Below are positions 6,781 through 12,020 of a DNA stretch of 12,020 nt, in pieces. Position numbers and translations under genes: made by a program. This DNA is from JAVXAN01 sp036660495 (GTDB taxonomy: Bacteria; Bacillota_I; Bacilli_A; RF39; UBA660). Every line of letters starts with the position of its first letter. Position 1 is the stretch's first letter. The stretch is from contig JAVXAN010000025.1 in assembly GCA_036660495.1 (NCBI GenBank), forward strand, positions 1-12,020. The letters run 5' to 3'. The notes under the pieces are model-generated. The model was not told where the DNA came from, did not search any database, and saw only the letters and a program-made list of their open reading frames with translations.

Positions 6781-7607
6781 ATTTTATCTAATATTTCTTT
6801 GGCAATTTTAAGGGTTTTATCATCAATGTCTTTAAGCGGATTATATTCAACTAAGTCAAATGACTTTATTTTACTATCATATAAATAATCCACCATTTTT
6901 AATGCATCAGCTTTACTTATTCCATTAACTTCAGCAATTGAAACTCCTGGTGCATCAAATGGATCAATCATGTCTATGTCGTAGCTAACGTGAATCCCGT
7001 TGGTGTTTTTACCAGCAATTTCGATAGCAAGTTTTACAACCGTTTCTACACCTTTTGTAATAACGTCATTAGTAGTAAAAATAGTAACTCCAGCATCAGT
7101 TAAGTTTCCTATTTCCCATTTATCAATACTTCTAGCCCCGATGATAACCACGTTCTTAGGATTAACGAAGCCTTTTGCAAACTCTCGTAACTCTTGATTT
7201 TCATATCCGGAAATAGTTGCTAAAGGAAGTCCGTGAATATTACCTGACCTTGTTGTTTTAAAAGTATTAAAGTCACCATGAGAATCAAACCAAATAACGC
7301 CAACACCATTATAATAATCATTAACAGCAAGGGCACTACCAATTGATAGGCTATGGTCTCCACCAATAATAATTGGCATTTTATTGTTTTTTAAAACACT
7401 AGTAACACAGTTATACAAATTAATGTTAAAAGCATTAATAGCTTTTTCGTTTTTTCTAAGGTTATTAGAATTTTTTTCTTTTATTATTTTATCTTTTTCA
7501 ATTGAAAGCTCGTTACCATTGCTATGTATTTTATCAGGGCCTAAATTAGCACCATCAATATGGACACCAAGGTCCGTTTTTGCTTTTATTATTACTTTAT
7601 TTTTCAT
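6765..7607 (-). CDS. rocF: Arginase (ureohydrolase family)
   Basis: Probably hydrolyses L-arginine to L-ornithine and urea at a binuclear manganese centre in the cytosol. All expected ligands are visible: GGDHS with His85, FDSHGDFNT with Asp108, His110 and Asp112, and SYDIDMIDP with Asp210 and Asp212. His125 in GNIHGLPLA corresponds to the catalytic histidine of arginases, and Glu254 in LVEYNP to the conserved glutamate. DSHGDFNT has Ser where DAHGDFNT is usual. The HGDFNT and NIHG blocks favour arginase over agmatinase or formimidoglutamase, but substrate cannot be settled by eye. The 280 residues are slightly short of the usual 295-300. The ATG (7605-7607) follows a complementary-strand GGAGA at 7614-7618. 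No other arginine or urea gene is nearby. A good sigma-A promoter precedes it, divergent from murE. Confidence 0.9.
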   Translation of the reverse strand: MKNKVIIKAKTDLGVHIDGANLGPDKIHSNGNELSIEKDKIIKEKNSNNLRKNEKAINAFNINLYNCVTSVLKNNKMPIIIGGDHSLSIGSALAVNDYYNGVGVIWFDSHGDFNTFKTTRSGNIHGLPLATISGYENQELREFAKGFVNPKNVVIIGARSIDKWEIGNLTDAGVTIFTTNDVITKGVETVVKLAIEIAGKNTNGIHVSYDIDMIDPFDAPGVSIAEVNGISKADALKMVDYLYDSKIKSFDLVEYNPLKDIDDKTLKIAKEILDKIKKNL

Positions 7608-7624
7608 GTTTTATCTCCATATCT

Positions 7625-7653
7625 ATCATAACCCAAAAACATTATTTTTTCAA
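7625..7653 (-). promoter_or_regulatory. Sigma-A promoter of the arginase gene
   Basis: On the minus strand TTGAAA (7653-7648), a 17-base spacer and TATGAT (7630-7625) form a strong match. It ends 18 bases before the arginase start codon. Confidence 0.7.
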
Positions 7654-7677
7654 TAAAACACTACCATTTTGTATAAT
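7649..7677 (+). promoter_or_regulatory. Likely promoter of murE
   Basis: TTCAAT at 7649-7654, a 17-base spacer and TATAAT at 7672-7677. A second TATAAT at 7685-7690 is closer to the gene but lacks a -35. The -35 hexamer overlaps that of the divergent arginase promoter. Confidence 0.5.
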
Positions 7678-7711
7678 ATTGGGCTATAATAAATAATAAG
7701 TGGAGGAAGTA

Positions 7712-9154
7712 ATGAAAAAACTAAGTGAATTATATAACGTAAATAGTGACGTTGAAATAAAAGGCATTAAAATAAATTCTAAAGAAGTTGAAATAGGTGA
7801 TTTATTTATATGTACTAAAGGTGTTACGGCAGATAGGCATGATTTTATTGATATGGCTATTGAAAACGGAGCATCTGCTATAGTAGTTGGTAAGGATGGA
7901 ATAAAAGCAAATGTTCCAATAATTAGAGTACCAGATCCAAACAAAGAATTACCACTTCTATGTGCTAGATTTTATGATCACCCTGAGGATAAACTTAAGA
8001 TAATTGGAGTAACTGGAACAGATGGAAAGACCTCGGTATCAACAATTATTCAAACTTTACTTGGTAAAAACACTTGTGGATACATTGGAACAAACGGAAG
8101 AAGTTGTGCAGCTTTTGACCGAGAAACTAGTAATACTACTCCAGATTCCGATAAGCTTTATGAATACTTTGACGAGTTTGTTAAGCAAGGATGCAATGCG
8201 GTTGCTACTGAGGCGTCTAGTGAAGCGTTTTTTAGAGGAAGAATTGAAACTATTTCATATGATGTTTCAGTAATAACTAACGTAACTAGTGAACATTTAA
8301 ATATTCACGGTAGTTTTGAAAATTATTTAGATTGTAAATGTCAATTATTTAGACAAACTAAGAAAAGCGGATTTTCTGTTTTAAATAAAGATGATAAATA
8401 TTATGATCATATTAAACAGTTTTGTCAGGGTAAAGTATTAACATACGGCATTGATAAGGATAATGATTTACAAATAGTTTCTTTTAAGTCATTACCAGAT
8501 CATACTGAAGTAATATATAAATATGGAAAAGAAAAAATCAATATTTATAGTCCACTATTAGGGGACTTTAACGTGTATAATTTAGCGGCTGCAATGTTAG
8601 TTGCTTTAGAAATGGGTATATCAGTAGAAATAATCAAAAAAAGGTTGCCAAGTGTTATAATACCAGGAAGAATGGAAATGTTAAAAACAAATAATAACTA
8701 TTATGTAATGGTAGATTATGCTCATACTCCAAATGGTATTAAACAATTACTTAAATTTGTTCATACTCTTAATATAAATCGTTCAATAGTAGTTCAAGGT
8801 GTAGCAGGTGAAAGAGATTATTTAAAAAGGCCTATTATGGGTAAGACGTTAGTTAATAATGCTTCATACGTTATTTTTACGTATGAGGATCCTAGAAGTG
8901 AAAATCCTATTGATATTATAAATATGATGATAAAAGATATAAAAGATGATCATGATAATTATGAGATAATTGTTGATAGACATGATGCTATTAAAAAAGC
9001 TGTTAATATGGCTAAAGAAAAAGACATTGTTTTAATTTTAGGTAAAGGAAACGAAACTTATCAAAAGTTAAAGAATGAAGTTATCTATTTTAATGATATT
9101 GAGGAAGCATATAAAGCTATTGAAGCAAAAAACGAAAAAAGTAATAATAATTAG
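7712..9154 (+). CDS. murE: UDP-N-acetylmuramoyl-dipeptide amino acid ligase MurE (acceptor uncertain)
   Basis: An ATP-dependent Mur ligase that adds the third residue, meso-diaminopimelate or L-lysine, to the peptidoglycan stem peptide. The 480 residues fit the family. N-terminal substrate domain: INSKEVEIGDLF and DRHDFI, related to the usual DSRxVxxGDLF/DGHxFI. Central ATPase domain: GVTGTDGKTS (residues 99-108, Lys106), NTTPDS, ATEASSEAF, TNVTSEHLNIHG, and Lys209 at the position of the carbamylated lysine. C-terminal domain: IPGRMEM, VDYAHTPNGI, GVAGERDYLKRPIMG, then YEDPRSENP, and LGKGNETYQ. The specificity motif is EDPR (392-395), not the classic DNPR of diaminopimelate enzymes, and the GVAGERD block resembles lysine-adding enzymes. 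ATG 7712 follows GGAGG at 7702-7706; the GTG at 7700 is too early. It is outside any division and cell wall cluster. Confidence 0.9.
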   Translation: MKKLSELYNVNSDVEIKGIKINSKEVEIGDLFICTKGVTADRHDFIDMAIENGASAIVVGKDGIKANVPIIRVPDPNKELPLLCARFYDHPEDKLKIIGVTGTDGKTSVSTIIQTLLGKNTCGYIGTNGRSCAAFDRETSNTTPDSDKLYEYFDEFVKQGCNAVATEASSEAFFRGRIETISYDVSVITNVTSEHLNIHGSFENYLDCKCQLFRQTKKSGFSVLNKDDKYYDHIKQFCQGKVLTYGIDKDNDLQIVSFKSLPDHTEVIYKYGKEKINIYSPLLGDFNVYNLAAAMLVALEMGISVEIIKKRLPSVIIPGRMEMLKTNNNYYVMVDYAHTPNGIKQLLKFVHTLNINRSIVVQGVAGERDYLKRPIMGKTLVNNASYVIFTYEDPRSENPIDIINMMIKDIKDDHDNYEIIVDRHDAIKKAVNMAKEKDIVLILGKGNETYQKLKNEVIYFNDIEEAYKAIEAKNEKSNNN

Positions 9155-9174
9155 GCGCTAAATCTGGCTGTTAA

Positions 9175-9183
9175 CATATATTA
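9175..9183 (+). promoter_or_regulatory. Possible late-sporulation -10 element before spoVIF
   Basis: CATATATTA fits the sigma-K -10 pattern CATAnnnTA, and spoVIF is a late mother-cell gene in Bacillus. No convincing -35 is seen in 9150-9162, and the predicted leader would be only about 12 bases, so this is tentative. Confidence 0.3.
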
Positions 9184-9201
9184 TATTAAGGGTGATTTAA
9201 T

Positions 9202-9447
9202 ATGAGTTTGTCAGATGGTTTTTTAAATAAAGTTGAAAAAAAAACTAACGTAAGTAAAGATACTATTATGCAATTAGCTTCTAGATTGAAAGAAGGAAGC
9301 TTAAAAGATGAAAAAACGATAAGAGGAGTTATTGAAGAACTTTCTAATATAACCGGAAGAAATGTTTCAAAGGAGCAATCCGATAAAATTGTAAGTGCGG
9401 TTATAGGAGATAAAATACCAGATAATATTGAAAATATGTTAGAATAA
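9202..9447 (+). CDS. spoVIF: Stage VI sporulation protein F (SpoVIF)
   Basis: A small cytosolic mother-cell protein, 81 residues, similar to SpoVIF (YjcC) of Bacillus, which is about 88 residues. In B. subtilis SpoVIF is needed late, for spore coat assembly and spore resistance. The match is by overall pattern: FLNKVEKKTNVSKDTIMQLA, then KDEKTIRGVIEELSN, then NVSKEQSDKIVSAVIGDKIPDNIENM. That is the family's helix-rich layout with the conserved SKxQxDxIVxAI...IP core. ATG 9202 follows AAGGGTGAT (9188-9196), a good ribosome binding site with one mismatch. It starts 47 bases after murE with no terminator between, so read-through from murE is possible. A very strong hairpin follows. Confidence 0.85.
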   Translation: MSLSDGFLNKVEKKTNVSKDTIMQLASRLKEGSLKDEKTIRGVIEELSNITGRNVSKEQSDKIVSAVIGDKIPDNIENMLE

Positions 9448-9460
9448 CTTTTAAAAGATA

Positions 9461-9501
9461 ATGAAAAAAACAAAATAAGAAACTTATTTTGTTTTTTTCA
9501 T
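9461..9501. terminator. Perfect 19-bp hairpin terminator after spoVIF
   Basis: 9461-9479 pairs without mismatch with 9483-9501 around an AAA loop. The core CAAAATAAG/CTTATTTTG is flanked by A7 and T7, so it should work in both directions. It ends spoVIF transcripts and shields spoIVA from upstream read-through. Confidence 0.9.
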
Positions 9502-9525
9502 ATTATTTTTATGATTACATACAAT
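9498..9525 (+). promoter_or_regulatory. Sigma-E promoter of spoIVA
   Basis: TCATATT at 9498-9504 matches the sigma-E -35 pattern KMATATT at every position. After 13 bases, CATACAAT at 9518-9525 matches the -10 pattern CATACAnT exactly. The element ends 30 bases before the spoIVA start. SpoIVA is a classic sigma-E gene, so this agrees with the known regulation. Confidence 0.8.
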
Positions 9526-9555
9526 TAATTGAAAGTAAATGAAAGTAGGGATTAT

Positions 9556-11031
9556 ATGGACAAAGAGAAAATAATAAAAGATATATCTAAAAGAACGGGT
9601 GGAGATATATATTTAGGAGTAGTTGGAGCAGTTAGAACGGGTAAATCAACGTTTATTAAAAAGTGCATTGAGAATTTAGTTGTTCCAAACATTCAAGATG
9701 ATTATGAAAGAAAAAGATGCTTAGATGAAATTCCTCAAACAGCTCAAGGTAAGACAATTATGACAATTGAGCCAAAGTTTGTTCCTTCAACAGCAGCAAC
9801 GCTGAAGATAGAAGACTTTACAGCTAGCATAAGACTAATTGATTGTGTTGGATACGTAATAGATGCTGCAAAGGGTTATGAGGATGAAAACGGGCCTAGA
9901 ATGGTTAGAACACCATGGTATGATGAAGAAATACCATTTGTTGAAGCAGCAGAAATAGGAACAGAAAAAGTAATAAGAGACCATTCTACTATAGGCATTG
10001 TTGTTACAACTGATGGTAGTATTGGAGAAATACCAAGAGAAGGGTATGTAGATGCTGAAAATCAAGTAATTAATGAGTTAAAAGAAATTGGAAAGCCATT
10101 TATAGTTATTTTAAACTCAGTACATCCAGGACACCCTGATACCGAAAAATTAGCTGAGTCGTTAAGAAAAGAGCATAATGTTCCAGTTGTCTCAACTAGT
10201 GTTGAGACAATGGGTGAAAAAGAAATATATAATATTTTAAGAGAAGCATTATTTGAATTTCCAGTTTTAAGCGTAAAAGTAAATATGCCTGAATGGATTG
10301 CATGCTTATCTCACAATCACCCATTAAAGAAAGAATACATAGAAAAAATAAGAGAAAGCATTATTGATGTTGATAAGGTAAGAGATGTTGATACTATAAT
10401 TGGTCATTTTCAAAATAATGAGCATGTTTCTAAAGCTTATTTATCTGAGGTTAATACCGCAGAAGGAGAAGTAACTATTACTTTAGATGCACCTGATGGT
10501 CTATATAATGAGGTTTTAAACAAAATAATTGGAACAGATATTAATTCAAAGTCTAAATTATTATCTTTATTTCAAGAATTAAATGAAACAAGAGAAGAAT
10601 TTAGTCAGTTTAAAGATTCATTAAAAATGGTTAAAGCAACTGGATATGGAACTTCTTATCCAACTTTAAAAGACATGAAATTAGCAACTCCAGAAATAAT
10701 AAAGCAAGGAAGTAGGTATGGAGTTAGGCTAAAAGCTGTAGCTCCGTCTATTCATATGATTAGGGTAGACGTTGAGTCAACGTTTGAACCAATTATTGGT
10801 TCAGAAATGCAAAGTAAGGAACTAATTGATTCATTAATGAAAAACTACGATTCAGATCCATCAAGTGTATGGAAAAGCGAGATTTTTGGAAGAAGTTTAG
10901 ACGTAATTGTTCAAGAAGGAATTCAAGCAAAATTATCGATAATGCCAGATAACATTCGAAGCAAACTACAAACAACACTTACTAAAGTTGTAAATAGGGG
11001 TTCTAACAATATGATAGCTATAGTAATATAG
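9556..11031 (+). CDS. spoIVA: Stage IV sporulation protein A, spore coat morphogenetic ATPase
   Basis: SpoIVA forms the basement layer of the spore coat on the mother-cell face of the forespore, binding and hydrolysing ATP to polymerise; in Bacillus SpoVM anchors it. The 491 residues match the usual 492. Walker A GAVRTGKST is at 24-32 (Lys30), and LIDCVGY holds the Walker B aspartate (Asp96). GYEDENGPRM, TPWYDEEIPF, AAEIGTEKVI, STIGIVVTTDG, REALFEFPVL, GSRYGVRLKAVAPSIHMI and IFGRSLDVIVQEGIQAKLS are all family blocks. The second of the two 'sensor' threonines (TIMTTEP in B. subtilis) is Ile71 (TIMTIEP) here. ATG 9556 follows AGGG at 9547-9550. An in-frame TTG at 9529 lies upstream of the ribosome binding site and is unlikely. 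Its own sigma-E promoter and terminator make it a single-gene unit. No spoVM is seen here. Confidence 0.98.
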   Translation: MDKEKIIKDISKRTGGDIYLGVVGAVRTGKSTFIKKCIENLVVPNIQDDYERKRCLDEIPQTAQGKTIMTIEPKFVPSTAATLKIEDFTASIRLIDCVGYVIDAAKGYEDENGPRMVRTPWYDEEIPFVEAAEIGTEKVIRDHSTIGIVVTTDGSIGEIPREGYVDAENQVINELKEIGKPFIVILNSVHPGHPDTEKLAESLRKEHNVPVVSTSVETMGEKEIYNILREALFEFPVLSVKVNMPEWIACLSHNHPLKKEYIEKIRESIIDVDKVRDVDTIIGHFQNNEHVSKAYLSEVNTAEGEVTITLDAPDGLYNEVLNKIIGTDINSKSKLLSLFQELNETREEFSQFKDSLKMVKATGYGTSYPTLKDMKLATPEIIKQGSRYGVRLKAVAPSIHMIRVDVESTFEPIIGSEMQSKELIDSLMKNYDSDPSSVWKSEIFGRSLDVIVQEGIQAKLSIMPDNIRSKLQTTLTKVVNRGSNNMIAIVI

Positions 11032-11038
11032 CTTTTTT
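11016..11038 (+). terminator. Terminator overlapping the end of spoIVA
   Basis: AGCTATA (11016-11022) pairs with TATAGCT (11027-11033) around a GTAA tetraloop, followed by T's to 11038. The left arm encodes the last residues of SpoIVA and the stop codon is in the right arm. Confidence 0.8.
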
Positions 11039-11039
11039 C

Positions 11040-11067
11040 TTGACTTATTAATAATATGTGGTAGTAT
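11040..11067 (+). promoter_or_regulatory. Sigma-A promoter of the Cys-rich gene pair
   Basis: TTGACT at 11040-11045, a 16-base spacer and TAGTAT at 11062-11067 with a TG extension at 11059-11060. The start codon is 26 bases further on. Confidence 0.6.
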
Positions 11068-11093
11068 ATTTGTATTAAAAAGGAGTGATTACA

Positions 11094-11531
11094 ATGTCAA
11101 GTAAGAGATTTCCAATTATTGTCAAAAAATTAGTAGATGGTAAATTACAAGAGGAATTTGTTTATTTAAGGGTAGAAGAAACATCAGAAGTTAGAGATAA
11201 AATAAAAAGGGAAAATTATATTAACAAGTACTGTAATATTAACTTAAGTGAGTTTGCTAAGGGATTATGTTTTACTTGTAAAAATGCAAGTCCGGAAAAA
11301 TGCGAAAAAATAGAAGATTTATCAAAAAAAATAATAACAGATTATTCTTTTATAAAAGACGGTTTTCAAATTCAAGATCCATATTATAGTGATTTAGATG
11401 AAGACGGCGAAATAGAAAACGATTATGAAGTGGCATGCCGCCATAACAGTTTAAAAATAGTGAAATTTAAAGTAAATGGTTGTAATAATTATAAATCAGA
11501 TAGGGGTAAAAATGGCTGCAAAAGAAAATAA
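11094..11531 (+). CDS. Unrecognised Cys-rich protein, first of a tandem paralogous pair
   Basis: I do not recognise the family. The 145-residue protein starts at ATG 11094, 8 bases after AGGAG (11081-11085). The N-terminal 45 residues are Lys/Glu-rich and contain a predicted beta-strand pair. The middle holds CFTCKNASPEKC (Cys59, Cys62, Cys70), then a helix and the block FIKDGFQIQDPYYSD (residues 86-100), then an acidic stretch. The C-terminal part has VAC (Cys115), Cys130 and NNYK. The CxxC plus spaced cysteines suggest a zinc or other metal site, or redox pairs. There is no signal peptide or membrane segment. The protein after it shares the CxxCKN, GFQ[IV] and AC...C..Y blocks, so the two are paralogues. 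The second gene begins inside the last 20 bases of this one, which points to translational coupling. A vegetative-type promoter lies upstream. Confidence 0.85.
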   Translation: MSSKRFPIIVKKLVDGKLQEEFVYLRVEETSEVRDKIKRENYINKYCNINLSEFAKGLCFTCKNASPEKCEKIEDLSKKIITDYSFIKDGFQIQDPYYSDLDEDGEIENDYEVACRHNSLKIVKFKVNGCNNYKSDRGKNGCKRK

Positions 11532-11934
11532 AAATCAAATTTGGGACTTATTTTTAGTTGATGAGGGAAATTATAGTAAAAAAGATGAAATAGCAATTAA
11601 TCTTAATTTACCAGAAATAACAAATTTAAAAAGACAAATAATTAGAAATTTAGGATTTAATATAAATTCACATTTATGTGGTAGTTGTAAAAATTCATTA
11701 ATTTGTCCAAAAGTTGCTGATTTAGAAAAACATCTTTTAAGAGATAATGCTTATCCTTTTATTATTACTGGATTTCAAGTGGTTGAACAATCATATTTGG
11801 ATTACTATGTTGACTCAGAAGTTGATGATTTGGAATACAATGGGTTTTCAAAAGAAAATAGAGATAAAATGGCGTGTATGCTTGTTCTAAAATGTCAAAA
11901 ATACCAGTTAGATAAAATGGGTAATAGAAAGTAA
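11512..11934 (+). CDS. Unrecognised Cys-rich protein, second of the tandem pair
   Basis: A 140-residue protein of unknown family, paralogous to the preceding one. The matching blocks are LCGSCKNSLICPK (Cys56, Cys59, Cys65), the helix VADLEKHL, YPFIITGFQVVEQSYLD (residues 81-97), an acidic DSEVDD run, and MACMLVLKCQKYQLDK (Cys122, Cys128). Compared with its neighbour, the spacing from the CxxC to the third cysteine is 5 residues instead of 7, and between the last two cysteines 5 instead of 14. The shared five-cysteine layout suggests metal binding, but no ligand can be assigned. The N-terminal 45 residues differ from the neighbour. The start is ATG 11512 after GGGG at 11503-11506; it lies out of frame inside the end of the first gene, with 20 bases of overlap. 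A terminator follows directly. Confidence 0.85.
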   Translation: MAAKENKNQIWDLFLVDEGNYSKKDEIAINLNLPEITNLKRQIIRNLGFNINSHLCGSCKNSLICPKVADLEKHLLRDNAYPFIITGFQVVEQSYLDYYVDSEVDDLEYNGFSKENRDKMACMLVLKCQKYQLDKMGNRK

Positions 11935-11974
11935 TAAAAAACGAATTAGGCAAAAGCCTATAATCGTTTTTTTT
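11935..11974 (+). terminator. Terminator after the Cys-rich pair
   Basis: AAAAAACGA (11936-11944) pairs with TCGTTTTTT from 11964. Above a small internal loop, TAGGC (11947-11951) pairs with GCCTA (11956-11960) around an AAAA loop. T's run to 11974. Confidence 0.85.
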
Positions 11975-11979
11975 GTACC

Positions 11980-12008
11980 TTGAAAACAAACAAATTATAT
12001 ATTATAAT
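11980..12008 (+). promoter_or_regulatory. Strong sigma-A promoter reading out of the window
   Basis: TTGAAA at 11980-11985, a 17-base spacer and a perfect TATAAT at 12003-12008. It lies just after a terminator and points right, so it should drive a gene beyond position 12020. Confidence 0.7.
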
Positions 12009-12020
12009 AAGAAAGATAGG

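Noticed and set aside
7684..7944. Minus-strand open frame over the start of murE and its promoter.
   Set aside because: It overlaps the conserved N-terminal domain of murE and the promoter region, and shows no family features.
9155..9170. Locally GC-richer stretch (gcgctaaatctggctg) between murE and spoVIF.
   Set aside because: It is too short to judge. It forms no stable hairpin and has no match that I recognise to an operator or small RNA.
9461..9478. The hairpin arm reads as a tiny frame, ATG AAA AAA ACA AAA TAA.
   Set aside because: It has no ribosome binding site, encodes five residues, and is fully explained as the terminator stem.
9835..10065. Open frame of 76 codons on the minus strand inside spoIVA.
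   Set aside because: It lies opposite a strongly conserved gene, has no ribosome binding site, and has low-complexity composition typical of an antisense shadow. The same holds for minus-strand frames inside der and murE.
11975..11987. TGTACCTTGAAAAC resembles the boxA/leader sequence of Firmicutes rRNA operons.
   Set aside because: It lies right after a terminator with no promoter before it, and its TTGAAA is perfectly spaced (17 bases) from TATAAT at 12003. It is better read as a -35 element. An rRNA operon to the right cannot be excluded.

Overview
This window looks like chromosomal DNA from a very AT-rich, endospore-forming member of the Firmicutes. It is most likely a Bacilli or Erysipelotrichia-like lineage, perhaps one of the uncultured gut groups near the Mollicutes; that placement is inference. 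The evidence is four sporulation genes (yunB, an alpha/beta-type SASP, spoVIF, spoIVA), Bacillus-type housekeeping genes (yutD, a DUF1292/YrzB-like gene, engB/ysxC, der), strong GGAGG-type ribosome binding sites, and compact intergenic gaps with short U-tailed terminators. All Trp codons in the genes are TGG. The 15 genes stop with TAA (12) or TAG (3), never TGA. I see no mobile element, CRISPR array, tRNA or rRNA gene.

Layout. Positions 1-948 hold the end of yunB (cut by the window edge) and yutD, two genes that also lie close together in Bacillus. Positions 932-2178 hold a two-gene unit: a DUF1292 protein and an unrecognised proline-rich/coiled-coil protein, ended by a terminator. Next come a SASP gene with a likely sigma-G promoter and its own terminator, then an ackA-nrnA operon (acetate kinase and a DHH nanoRNase/pAp phosphatase). 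The ribosome-assembly GTPases engB and der follow, each with an extended -10 promoter. An arginase on the minus strand converges on der at a shared bidirectional terminator and diverges from murE through overlapping promoters. After murE come spoVIF, a perfect 19-bp hairpin, and spoIVA with a near-perfect sigma-E promoter. The window ends with two overlapping paralogous Cys-rich genes of unknown function, a terminator, and a strong sigma-A promoter that fires out of the right edge.

How the genes fit together. The sporulation genes map to different stages. YunB and SpoIVA act in the mother cell under sigma-E, SpoVIF acts late in the mother cell in coat assembly, and the SASP coats forespore DNA under sigma-G. 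They are interleaved with growth genes, each with its own promoter and terminator, so the region reads as a mosaic of short transcription units and not as a sporulation island. The least explained parts are the tandem Cys-rich pair (11094-11934) and the proline-rich/coiled-coil protein (1315-2136). Two recognisable proteins carry unusual residues at conserved positions: SpoIVA (Ile at the second of two 'sensor' threonines) and MurE (several altered family motifs that leave the added amino acid uncertain).
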